Assembly (NCBI GenBank): GCA_020746105.1
Contig: CM036629.1
Location: forward strand, 9,936,001 to 10,000,000
Direction of reading: 5' to 3'
Source: Trogon surrucura
Lineage: Eukaryota; Chordata; Aves; Trogoniformes; Trogonidae
Length of the DNA stretch: 64,000 bases
Part shown: piece after piece, positions 13,601 to 25,600 of the stretch
Layout: the number at the start of each line of letters is the position of its first letter
Position numbering within the stretch: the first letter of the stretch is position 1
Translations under genes and position numbers: made by a program
The notes under the pieces: model-generated
The model's input: only the letters and a program-made list of their open reading frames with translations
Told to the model about the DNA's origin: nothing
Database searches by the model: none

Positions 13601-16600
13601 TGCATATTCTGTGCTTTTATTTTCACATTGCTCAATTCTCTTGTAATCTTACAACAAGAAATACTGCTAGATTAGCTACAAGAAACAGCAATTGCCAAAA
13701 TGAGCATTAGAATTGAGAATTACTGGCTCTAACATCTGTGGTTAATACCTCCAACATACCTTTTCTCTCTGAGAGAAAATTCAATTGCAACAGCTTCTCC
13801 AAATATTTAAGGAATTTTATGCTTGAGATCAGATCAGGTCCAGGTGTAAATCTGGGAGAAGTACACAAAGTCATATTTAAGTCGTGCTTTCTGATCTGTC
13901 CCTTAGAAACTTCATGCTGTGAACATCAGGCTGCCTTTAGCCATCAGCATGGTTTTGCTGTTTTTCCTTCTGATACCTCTTCCTCTTTCACCACAATCCA
14001 ATTTTTCTGTCTTCCTGCTCGTTTTCTCCCACTTCTGTGTAACAGCTGAATCCTCAGATACCTTCTCCTTCTCTCCTTTGTAGGAATTCCTGGCCTTGAA
14101 GTCTGCCCGTCTGCGGACGGGAGGGTAGAAGGGTGCATTGCCATAATGGCAGCAGTACTGGCTGACTCCTCAGCGTCTTGACAGCTGAGGCAAAAACACT
14201 CACAGCTCCTTCTTGCCATTTTTGTGACAGGGACTGTTAGGAGGGGCTGTTATTGTGTGTAGTGTGTGGCACACCCAAAAAACTTGGTATTTTTTCATGT
14301 GTTGCATCATGTACCCAGTGAACCCTTGTGATTGTGCAGGCTGGATCTTCAAGTTCATGTTTCCACTTCCACTTAAAATGGGATAATATCTTCCATATTT
14401 CAGCCTCTGCTATGGATGTCTTAATTTTCTCTATGAGGTAAAAATATGCCAGTAGACTTAGTTTGAAATAAATAAGGACATAGTTGCAGTTTGTGTCTAC
14501 CAAAAATATAATCCTGTGGGCCAAGTAAAACAAAACAATAAATGTTTAATGTTTACTCCGGGATCAATATCCATAGGCATAATACTATCACATGAATAGA
14601 TTCATTGAATTGCTCATATGGATCATGTCATAATTTATTGAAGCATCCGTATGACTGAAGCTGCATGGACTTGATAGCCTTTGCAACTCTCATGTCAGAG
14701 CTCTTTCATCTTGCTGGGTTTGCTTTGTTTGGTTTTAAACCTTCCGTGGCAGAATGACCTTTCACATGCTGTTAAGTCGTGCCCTTCTGGTTTTTTTGAA
14801 ATCTGCTTACTCTTCCCTGTTGTTGCATTGAGTTCTCATGCTGTTTAACTAAATTGGATTGTGAGGTGAACACAAATGTCTAGCGGCTATTATAGTAATG
14901 AATTTAAACATGAACACTGCAATATGTACCAGACAAAAGCAAAATAAGCTTAAGTTCAGTAGCCGTTTGACATTGCAGGAATTGTGATGTAGAATTCTAC
15001 TATAGAGAAAGAAGAGTGTATCATGAAACGAGCTACAGTAATTTAATAATTGAATAGCTGGATTCTGTTAAGAGGGGGTTTCTGGTTGCTGTAGATGGGA
15101 ATACCCTGCTAGTATGTTTTTCTATATAACTCTCTTTTGTTTAGAAAACTTACTTAAACTTATAATACTGCAGGCAGTATTATCAAACTTCAAATATTTA
15201 GGCATTACAAACTAATCAACTTTCCCCTGTGCTAAAGGATTGGAACATCAGCAATCTAATAATGTTATTGTTTGTTTGAAAAGAGTTTCCAGTTTTACTT
15301 ATATAATTTAATGGTGTAAAGTTATTCTTAATGAAAAGACGTACTCAGCTAAATGCATCCCATTTGGGGTTTGGGCTTTGAGAAGTCACAGGTGATGGCA
15401 GCAATGCAAGTAATGGGTATTGAAGTTGCAAGTGTGAACTTTCAATCCACTGCACCCAGTTATTTCTGGAACTCCACAAAAAGGTACTGCAGAAAAAGTT
15501 GAGAAGTTCTGTACTGCATTAATCTAGAGTTTTCTATCATGTGACCTGAGGAGAAGAGGTAAACAGCTAAGTCAGAAGAGGGGAGACATCCTCAGCCCTT
15601 AGAAAGCTGAAGTCACCACTGCATAATTTTAAGCAGAAAAAGACCTCTTTCTCCACTCCTCTTTTTTTCATTTTTATTTTCTCCAACCAGTGACCTAGAA
15701 CTTCTAAGGCAGTAATAAGGGAACTGAAGTAAAATTTTCAACTAAAGCCAAGGACTCAAAATTCTCCAACATTCTATAAATCTTTCAAGTTTGGTGGTGG
15801 TGGTGTTTTTGCTTTTTTCTGAAAGCTGCTTTGCAAATTCGTCTGCATATTACACACGTATTTTACTACGATCAGTTATATTCTCCCTTTCTTTTGCAAG
15901 AAGTGGTTCTGGCATATCTTCAAATAAAATAACGAGCTGTCAGCTTCAAAAGATGGGGAAACACTTTGGTGTGCAATGTAGCGCAATACTGATAAACATT
16001 GTAAAGTAAATATCCCTGAAGTGTTTCAGCTCTGCAGCTCAAGTGACACGCGTTCACTGTGAAATTTCACTGAACAACTGATCCAGCTCTGTCTCATTCC
16101 AGCTGTTGCGTGCATGTTGTTCGCAGCTCTGCAGCAGTTCGGGCAACTTCTGGATATTGTTTGGAATACTTTTGAGGTTTTCTAGAACACATGTGTGTAT
16201 GTAATCTATTTAAAAAGCAGTCATTCTTTACCTCAGTATTAAGGCAGATGATGGTGCAGACAATTTAGATGCAAGTCTGAGACTATAGGCTACAACTCGG
16301 ATGCTGTTCTATACAATGAACTGGTTTACTTTACGAGAAAAGCTGCCTGCGTTGTCAAGAGGTACAAAGGAACGTGTTTCTATTAAAAAGCAACTCCTTG
16401 TTGTATTTTCTAGCACTGTTAGTTTGAAATCGGTTTCCATCAGTCTTTGAACTCCATGTAGTGATCTTGTGTGTTCTGCTCTATTATTCCACAAAATAAG
16501 ACTATTTAAACTGACTGAACAGTATCACTATCGTAAATCTACTTACGTAGGTTCAGCTAGATGTATATAAATTTAGCATCACACATTTTCAGTTCTGTTT

Positions 16601-19600
16601 AAAGAAACAATTGCTTCTACATGTAAATGCAATCACCTTCCCTTCATAATGCTAAACTGGCTTCATTTAAGCACTTAACACTGCCTGAAATAAGCTGTTG
16701 AGGACATTACAGTTTAACCCAGGGCGGAGTGGGCTACTCTTAAGCTTTCAGTAAATTTACATCCCTGTAATGGAAACAGAAGGGGAAGGCCTTAATTCAG
16801 ATGTAAAAGAACAAGTATTGCAGGCATCATAGATGGCACATCATTCTGTTTTTGAGACAAGACTTCCAAAAGGTTAATGATATGTATTCCTTCAAATTTT
16901 ATATGCCAAACTTCAGAAATAAGGAGATTGATATTCAGAAATCATTCTGAACATCCCAGAATCAAACTCTGAAAAATTTTGTATGGTTTGGCTGTCCAAC
17001 ATCATAAGCTATTTTTTAAAAAATTGATCCTGGACAGACTGAAACCACTGAAAATCAGGTCTTAAAATATTGAGGTTTTTTTACTCAGCCCAAGGTTTTT
17101 TAAGCAATAAACCTAGTGACTTATGATTTAAAACAAAGATATAAATACCCACACGCATAGGAATAACATAGCCTATCATACCTGGGTGCTTTCAAATAAC
17201 TGTTTTGAAACAGAAGTGTAAGGCAAAAGACATAGTGTTGAATACTCTTACAAGTTGTATTAAAAATAATAATGCATATCATGGACAGGAGACAGTTCTG
17301 ATGAAGTGAAACAAACTGTGAAGGAACAACCACTTTCTCTATCTTACTTGCATAGACTTCCTAAAGCTTAAAGAACAATCTCAGTTTTTCTTGTAAATAA
17401 ACTCCACCTTCCTCCTTGGAGATGGAATGGTATTTTCAAATCTTTCTGAAACAAGCAGAAAACTGTTTACAATAGTTTTACAACCAAGCAAATACCTAGA
17501 GTTGCTATTTAAATATGAAATATTTTCATAATTAAATTACTGGTGACTGAGAACTTCAAATATGACAATAAACTGCTGACAGTACTCTGTAATTTTCCTT
17601 ATTTTTAATTTTTGTTCAAGGTTTTTGTTTGAGGTGAACACTTGTAATTCTTAATTACTTGTTTGCAAGTCTGAGTGGAGCATTTGAGTAACCATCAAAC
17701 TCTACAGAATTTATGATAGATACAAAGGGACTTTGAGACACCAAATAGTCTCACAGATCTTCTATTTGTAGTCAGATTTAAAGTAAACTAGAACCTTCTG
17801 TAGGCTATCACCCCATTTAGTTATTGTTTCCCAATTTTAAAGGCAAATAAAAGAAGGTATGTGCACATTTTCTCCCTGCTTTGTAAAAGAAAACACTCCT
17901 TTCTGACCTTTGCAAATGATTTATTTACATGCTGAAGCATAAGATTTCATTATCCTTATCTTAGTAGGCATAAGAACCAGTGTTAGTAGCTATGAAATTA
18001 TTCAGTGCTCTTAAGAATTCTGGCTGCAGTATCTGACTCTCTAACCTCTTTAAGGCTGACTGCACACGGTGTATGACATTTTCTTTTATTTCTTTTAATT
18101 CAGTTGACATTTGTTTCATTTGTATGATGAAAGAAAAAAGGAAGATCTCAGTTGCAGTCTGCTTGTAATCCTAAATATTTCACTCAAAAGTCATTCTAAA
18201 AGCTTTTTAGTGTTAAACGTTAAAGCAGTGCCTTGTTCTTTTGGGAGAACTCCTTCAGAATTCAGCATTCATGAAACAAATTGTTAAAGAAAAATTCTTT
18301 ATTATGTTATAGCATTGTCAAGTAATACATTGTTTCTGTAACTAAATCAAATTTAATAAACTTACCTTTGCTCTTTGCTACTTTTATATCAGTAATCGGT
18401 GCTTTCAGATATTACGGGGTTTTTCTTAATTTGAAAATTGCTCGTATTTTAGAGTTGGAAGTTGAGACCCAGAGCTTGAGCAACTTAGCCAAGATCATGT
18501 AAGGGAAGTCAATGACAAAGAGGGGGCACACTCAAGACTCGAGTCCTTTATTGTTATCTCAATTTACTGGAATAAATCCCCATTCTTAAAAGCTGCTCAG
18601 CTAATGCTTTCTCCTCCAGATTCCCTAATCTAGGAGTTCACCTAACTACATGGTACACCTTGCCCTCACAACAGAAGAATACAAGTACATATCTTATTTA
18701 AATATTTCCACGTCTACTTGCTTGTTACATAGTTCTGCATGGGGAAGAAGTAAATCTAAAGTACGCCTTAAGCTTTGGGAAGACTGTTGCTGTTTCTTTT
18801 TGCTAATAGCATTTTAGCTAAGTAAAAAGCTAACTGCCTGAAGCTGATTTTTCAGATCTCATTTAAGTGTATTTAGGTGGCTTTTATCTTGCCTTTTTAG
18901 ATAAAATTACCATAGCTCTAAAACTACAGTAGTGAAGAATATTTACCTCATGATTAAACAGGCCAGTTTCAAAACATGACTGACAGCTTAGTGCAAGCTT
19001 CTTCCTAAAAAGCTGGTGAAGGGTGGGGAGATTCAGAAAAATGAAACACTGAAGTAATCATTGTATTAAACTGGGGCTCAGAATTGTCAGCATGCAATAT
19101 GCATGGTTTGTCCCCCAGAATAGGCTACAAGAGCTGAGGAGCTGCTTCTGAAAGTAGGTGTTGTGGTGCATTTAATTTTTTAAATTAAAAAAACTGATCG
19201 TGTAAACCTACTTGTGATTGTCAGGTATCCCTTGAACTTATTGCTGTTCATGTGCTGAAGGGCTGAATTCACGGTGCCAATATCATTCCTGCTGTGTAAC
19301 CAGCTCACTTACCAAGAGGGTTTCCAGAGAATGAACAAACAGTCCTTGTAGGTTCTGAATCAGTTTGCCGGAAACTAAAGGGTTACACGATCTTTATTTA
19401 AATGGAATAATCTGGTATTTTGGAAGTAAGATGTTAGTGAACCTGTTGATAGCTGCACCACTTGTCTGTTTCCCTGCTGCCTTTTCAGGCAACAAAGAGT
19501 GATATTTTTCCCCTACAGTCTCTCCTTTAATTATTTATAATTACATGCTCTCACTAGGGCCTAACTCCCAACTACTGTAATCCTGTTTTCATTAAATCAA

Positions 19601-22600
19601 TTTATTATTTGAGAATTTGTTCATAAGAATTTACTCAGCTAATGTTGTGACAAAAGAAAAAAAGGTAGTTAGTGATTAACACTAATAAGAATTAGTGACT
19701 CATGTAATACTTGGCACTAGTCATCAAAATAAACACTGATAACTGATTTCTTCTCAACTTATAACAAATAGTAGATTGAGTTTAATATAGAAATGGTGCT
19801 CAAAAGCATCATTTTATCTTGAAATCTGAAGCATTTAAGCTATCTGCCAGGTGAGTGCCAAGAAGTAGTTTGGAAATATGGTATTGAACCTCTAAGAATT
19901 AAATAATCATGTGTTTGGTTTAATTTTTTTAAGCATTCTTATTACTGACTCTGAAATACATGTTTGTGTAGAAAGCTGGCGCATTTGAGGTTGTTTGGTG
20001 TGGGTTTTTTTTAAAAATACCTACTTGGACTTCTTTAATTTTGTTTCAGCCGGACAGCTTAGCCAGTCAGCACATTTTGCTCTCCAGTTGCCGTACAATG
20101 TGCTGGGCTTGGGACGTAGTGCTAATTTCCTCGACCATTTGTATGTTGGCATTCCTCGTCCTTTAGGAGAAAAGGTTAGTCGAGACTTAAGACTGTCAAG
20201 CTAATACTGACGGTGTTACCTTTCTTAATAGAGTTTTTATGGAAATACTGCTAGGGACCAGGGTTGGGGTTTGGGTTTTTATTCGGAAGCGAGAATATCA
20301 AAGAATTAAGTTCAAATATGGAAAAGTTTCCCGACAGAACCTTGTATGCCTGCTTTTGGGGGTGTGTACAAGCTCTGAAGCTAACACTTAAGTCCAAAGA
20401 CTGAAATTGTCTGTAAACGTTAGCACAGGTATATGGTGCTTGTTTATATGGTAAATGTCTATTAGATCTGAGGGTCCAATTATTATGGTCTCAGCTGTAT
20501 GGCTTCCCTGGGCTTGGTCTGCTCCCCTGTAACCCACACAGTGCTTTCTGCTCGGTGATAAAACCGTGATCAGTCTGATGGGCGGTGGAGATTACTGTGA
20601 TTGTCTAATCTTCAGCTGAAACATGAAAGTAAGGTCCCGACCATTTTTAGTCTTTAAAGATCTAATGATACTACTTTAAAAAGTGTGCTATTCAAATTAG
20701 CATACTGGCCAAATTCTGATTTAGCTAATTGCTTTGCCTGCCTCCTTTGTAGAATTGGTTCTTTTCTTCTTTCCTTATTATGTTGTTGCTTTGTACTTGT
20801 TAAGCAGATGCTGTCTCATGTCAGCAATAGTTATTTTGCTTTTTACTTTTGGGGGTTCTTTTTTGAAGCATTTTGGAGCTTTCAGAATAAAAGGTTTATA
20901 TGTGAGGGAATAATGGCTTATTTTGAATTTTAAAAAGAGGTGGTTTTGTTTCTTCCTTTATGTGTTTCAACAGAGAATTTCTTTGCTTTTAAGTAGTTTG
21001 GTTTGTGAGAAATTGACATAGCCTTTGCTTTTTATTTCAGTCCGTAAGAAAACAAGAATGGACAGCTATCATACCAAATTCCCAGCTTATAGTCATCCCC
21101 TATCCTCACCATGTTCCTCGAAGGTAACTTCATTATTTTGAATTCCACTTCAGAAAAGTACATTAATACAGAATTTAAATTAGGCATTATTTGTAGGTTT
21201 AAAGTAGTCACTTGCATAGAAAGTAAACTTAAGAACAGTGGCAGGAGGGTCAGTTGTATAGATGTAGTTACCTCTGTGACTAGGCAGAATACTTCTCGAC
21301 TATTTACACAGACTCTTAGATAGTGCCCATAAACAATCAAAATGTATTACCAGCTCAACTCCTGTAAATAATAACATATTTGCTAGATTTACCAACATTC
21401 TTTTTGACAAATTGCAAGCATGGTAATGATTGAAGCAAACACCCTTGTTTCACCAAACATGCAATTTCTGTCTAGTTGTATATACAAGCTTTAGTTCAGC
21501 TCTTCCGAATGCAGTATCTCTTGCCACAGGTATGAGTGTTTTTCTTTAAGCAAAGGTAAATGGGTTGGTTACACAAGAGCTTGAACGCTGAATTCACTTT
21601 TCAATTAAAATGTTTATCCCAGAATGAGAGCATGCTTCTTTCTTTGCTATTAGAGAAAACATTAGTCACATATTCCAGCTGCTTTTTGCCGCTTGATCTA
21701 CTAGTGAGGTCAGTCGCATTTATCGTGCAGAAATGATTCTCACATCAGTTGCAGCAGTTAATTTTACTATGGGATGAATAACACTTGAGAAGTGATGTAC
21801 CACTTGAGCTGCTAATTAACCACCACAGGAATAACATCTGCCAGATGAAGAAAATTTAGTCATAGTCTTGAGGTATTTAAACATACGTGTCACACGAAAA
21901 ATTTTTCAGTCATGTCATCCTTAAACTGTTTTTGGCTTCCTATAAAGTAAGTTTATGGACACTGTAGAATAGCAGAGGATAGAATCCCCAGAAGAAAACA
22001 GATTTCATAATAAACACTTCTTAAATTTATACATTTTTTTAACATAGACATATTGTTTCCTGAGAGACCTCAGTCTTGCCTCAATATAGAGCCTCCTGCT
22101 GACAGCCTTCCCACAACAGGAAGTCTGTAGTACAATAAAGGGTGTTGACTGAGCCTCAGGACCCCACAACATTCAAGGAATGTCTTCCAGAAGCCGTTAA
22201 AGTGCTTAACTTCGTTGCTCTCCAGCACTCTCCTGTCATAGTCAACAGGTTATGTTGCCTACAACAGCAGTTGTCCTTGGGTAAGCCTCAGACTAAGAGA
22301 TGCCTAACCGACTGCCACCCATGAGCCTGGCCAAGAGGAGCTTCTCATGTGGAGAAAACAATCTATCGTACAGGTTTATTTCACCCTGCTTCTCCATCTC
22401 CCCAAGCCCCAGGCGGTTTTGTGGAAGGTTTTCTTAACACATTTTACTTAGTTCTGGACAGAAGATAAATCTCCTAATAAGAAAAAAAGTCAGTCCCTGA
22501 GGATACTCATAACATTCCTGGAAAGTTAAACAGAAACTGAATTTAGACAAGGCATTACCCAAAAATAATTATACTAAGCTATGTCTTTTCAAGTGAACAC

Positions 22601-25600
22601 CATTAAGCTTCAGTCTCCTAAGTATAGCCACTGATTTCTGTAGACCAAGTTGTTACCAGTCGTAGAGTAGCAGGGTTTTTTTTAAATCTTTATAAGTTAA
22701 ATCTCTTTCCTGTTTCCTAATGAAGGGTATTAATGTTTCTTTGGATTTTCTGCTTCTGTATAGCTGGAGTGCCAAGCTGTATCTGACCCCCAGTAACATT
22801 GTGCTGCTAACAGCTATAGCCTTAATTGGTGTCTGCGTTTTCATCCTGGCAATAATTGGCATATTACACTGGCAAGAAAAGGTAAGCCTAATTAACCAGA
22901 TTATTTTCTATACTATTTAACATTTTCTATTAGTTTACATTCTTGTCCATTGGGGGTTCTGAGTAGTTTTCTACAGTATAATTTCTGACACAGACTGCAT
23001 TAATTCCCAAAAGGTGTTTATTTTTAATTCAGCATTTACTGCAAGCTTAAAAATTTGCATTGTTTTTATTTAAGCTTTAAGACGCTTTTAAAAAGGGGAA
23101 ATGAAGAGCAACATGGATAAGCTTTTGCCACTAACTGTTATTCCCAACTAAATGAGACATTTTTTATCTAAACTCTCTATTTTGCAGAGTTTTAAGGAGT
23201 ACCGTTTTGGAAAATGGAACATAAACTCAGTTTACTTATCTTGAGTTCTGGAAGTAGTCTAAAAATAAAGAAAACATCTCTTTCTTCCTGTATCTATCTT
23301 TGCTGATTGCACTGACATTAGCATTCAAGACTATAGGGAGTCAATCACGTGCATATTGGCTGCTTCACTCCGTGTCTGATTTATACACGCAGTGTATAGA
23401 AATCCATTGATTTCAAGAAGCAGTTTGAAAGAGGCCTTTCATGTCACAAAAGAAATGCGTTCCCATTTTTCTTAACTATGCTCAGTTCACAATCATACCC
23501 AACCGGCAGGATTGCCAATAAATGCTACTGCATACCCAAACCATAATCTGAGCTGTCAAATAAAATTACTGCACATTTTGACATGGTAGAGCTGTTTGTT
23601 ATTTTGTGCTCATGGAAATAAAATGACCTTGTTAAACATTCAGATAGGCTTTGCGCATGCTTCATATTTAAATGTTATTTGTCTGTCAGTCTTCGCTCTT
23701 CAAAATGTTAAATAAGTTCTCCAAATAATAGTAAAGCTTGGAATAAAACACACAAAGCGAAGAAATACAAAGTTTATGATAACTGTCCTTAGCATGTCCT
23801 ACTGCACCAAGAAAGCATTGCCAACTGCTAGCTAGGACCATGCACTAGTGGCTTTAACTCCATCTCCAGCCCATCTTAAGCAACAATAGCAGAAAGAATA
23901 CTTGGACTTTGAGATGGGGAAGGATTAATTATGTATAATTCCATCTGGAGAAATGGAGATTTAATGTCAATGTTTAAAATAATCCTTCATATAATAATTC
24001 ATGTATTGTAATGTAAAGAAGCACTCAGCCCCAAGTGCTTTCTGAGCCACTTTAAACCCCAGTACAGGTCTATGTGAATGGAGTGGTGCGCTGGTTATGT
24101 TATAAATATATATATTTTTTATATATTTATTTATATTTTTTTATATATATATATATATGGTTATATATAAACACTTGTTAATTCCTGTAATTGCCCAATG
24201 CCTTCCTGTTGATTTTTACCTTAATACTTTTTAGAAGAAATGGTTGAGGTACAGAACAAACAAGAATCTTGACCAAGGCTGTCTTGTGCATCACCGACAT
24301 GACTGGGAGTGAAACCCCGAAGTTCCTTGTTTCTAAGCTTGTTCTTGGTTTACTGCCTTTTCCAGTAATCCTTTCATAAAAATACTGTTCTTCCTAAATA
24401 CTGTTTTCCCTTACAGATCTCTAGAGTACCTATAGCAAAGAAAGGAAAGGGAAATGTACTGGCAGTTACAATCTCTTCTTTTCTCCCAGAGGATATATCT
24501 GTCTGTAAGCTGCAGTGTTTTATTCAGCAGTTAAAATAAACTACGTACATTGACCACTGCAGATAAGTAGCAATAGGAGCCCTTTGTCTGCAATAGTTTT
24601 TATATACTCAACTGCCAGCCAAGTATTGTATTGCTTAAATGACTGTAGGATTTAGGGGATACTATGTTGCTCTGTCATTCCTTAGAAATTTTGGATCCAT
24701 TAAAAAGAAGAAACACAGAGCTTTCCAATCTCAGTTACTAGGCTAGTTTTTAGTTTTGATACATCAAATGAAAGAGAAATTGGGAAAGAATTTACATCAT
24801 TATTCATCTTACAGAGTCTGCTATGTGAGCTGAGGACCTTGATATTCCCATATTCTTTGTAACTTGCTTTGTGGTTTTGAGGCTACTCGTGTGAACACTA
24901 CACAGTGATGATAATACTGCTAGAGAAGTTTTGATGGATTCATCAGAGTATCAGTTACTGTCAAATTTGAAGTAATGATTTTTCCAGGAAGCATACAAGA
25001 AATGGCATGAAAATTGCTTTCTAAGTGAGACTAAAATTTTGTGGAACATGACAGGCATTTCAATGTGGGAAAGAGTATGCCACTCCTTTCTTCCCACCCC
25101 GTTTCTGGCGTTCAAAATCCTACTGACATTGATAAAGTCCCTGCCAAAAAGCCAGACTGATATATCTTAAACTTCACCAGCAGCTCTGCTGCTGCCACAA
25201 AATGCAGTAAAATCCATAGTTAATCCGATGGAGTTGCTATCATACATAATCATTGTGTGATGAGGAAATCTCTGGCCTCGAGCCGAAGCAGATGACAAAC
25301 TTTGACGGCAGAACACATGCACTGATTTCTACCAAAATTATCATGTATATTTATCAACTGAGATACAAATCTAAATGCCCACAGAACAGCGTCCTTGAAA
25401 GGCTTTTCTTTATTTTACTCATCAAAAAAGCAGTTAAGTGTAAGGAAGCTAAAAAGCATTTAGATCTATTTTGCTACATTCTCTTACGCTGGGATTTACA
25501 CATACTGTCTGTCATGACGAAACCACTGTTCTCTAGAAAAGTTCACACTGTGTGTTCAAAAATCCTTTAGCAAGGGCTCTCATACTGTTACTGCTTTAGA

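Larger units (their letters stand above)
8006..20049 (+). other. ITFG1: ITFG1 long intron (12 kb)
   Basis: This is the largest ITFG1 intron in the window. It contains relic LINE pieces at 8478-8838 and 9117-9175, a zinc-finger-tail relic at 10335-10512, a CR1 piece at 10561-10896 and a MIR-like relic at 18446-18550. Elsewhere I see AT-rich single-copy sequence with no supportable exon or RNA gene. Confidence 0.75.

Noticed and set aside
14112-14127. Perfect small hairpin near 14.11 kb
   Set aside because: The 6-bp stem with a 4-base loop is too short to support an RNA gene, and nothing around it suggests one.
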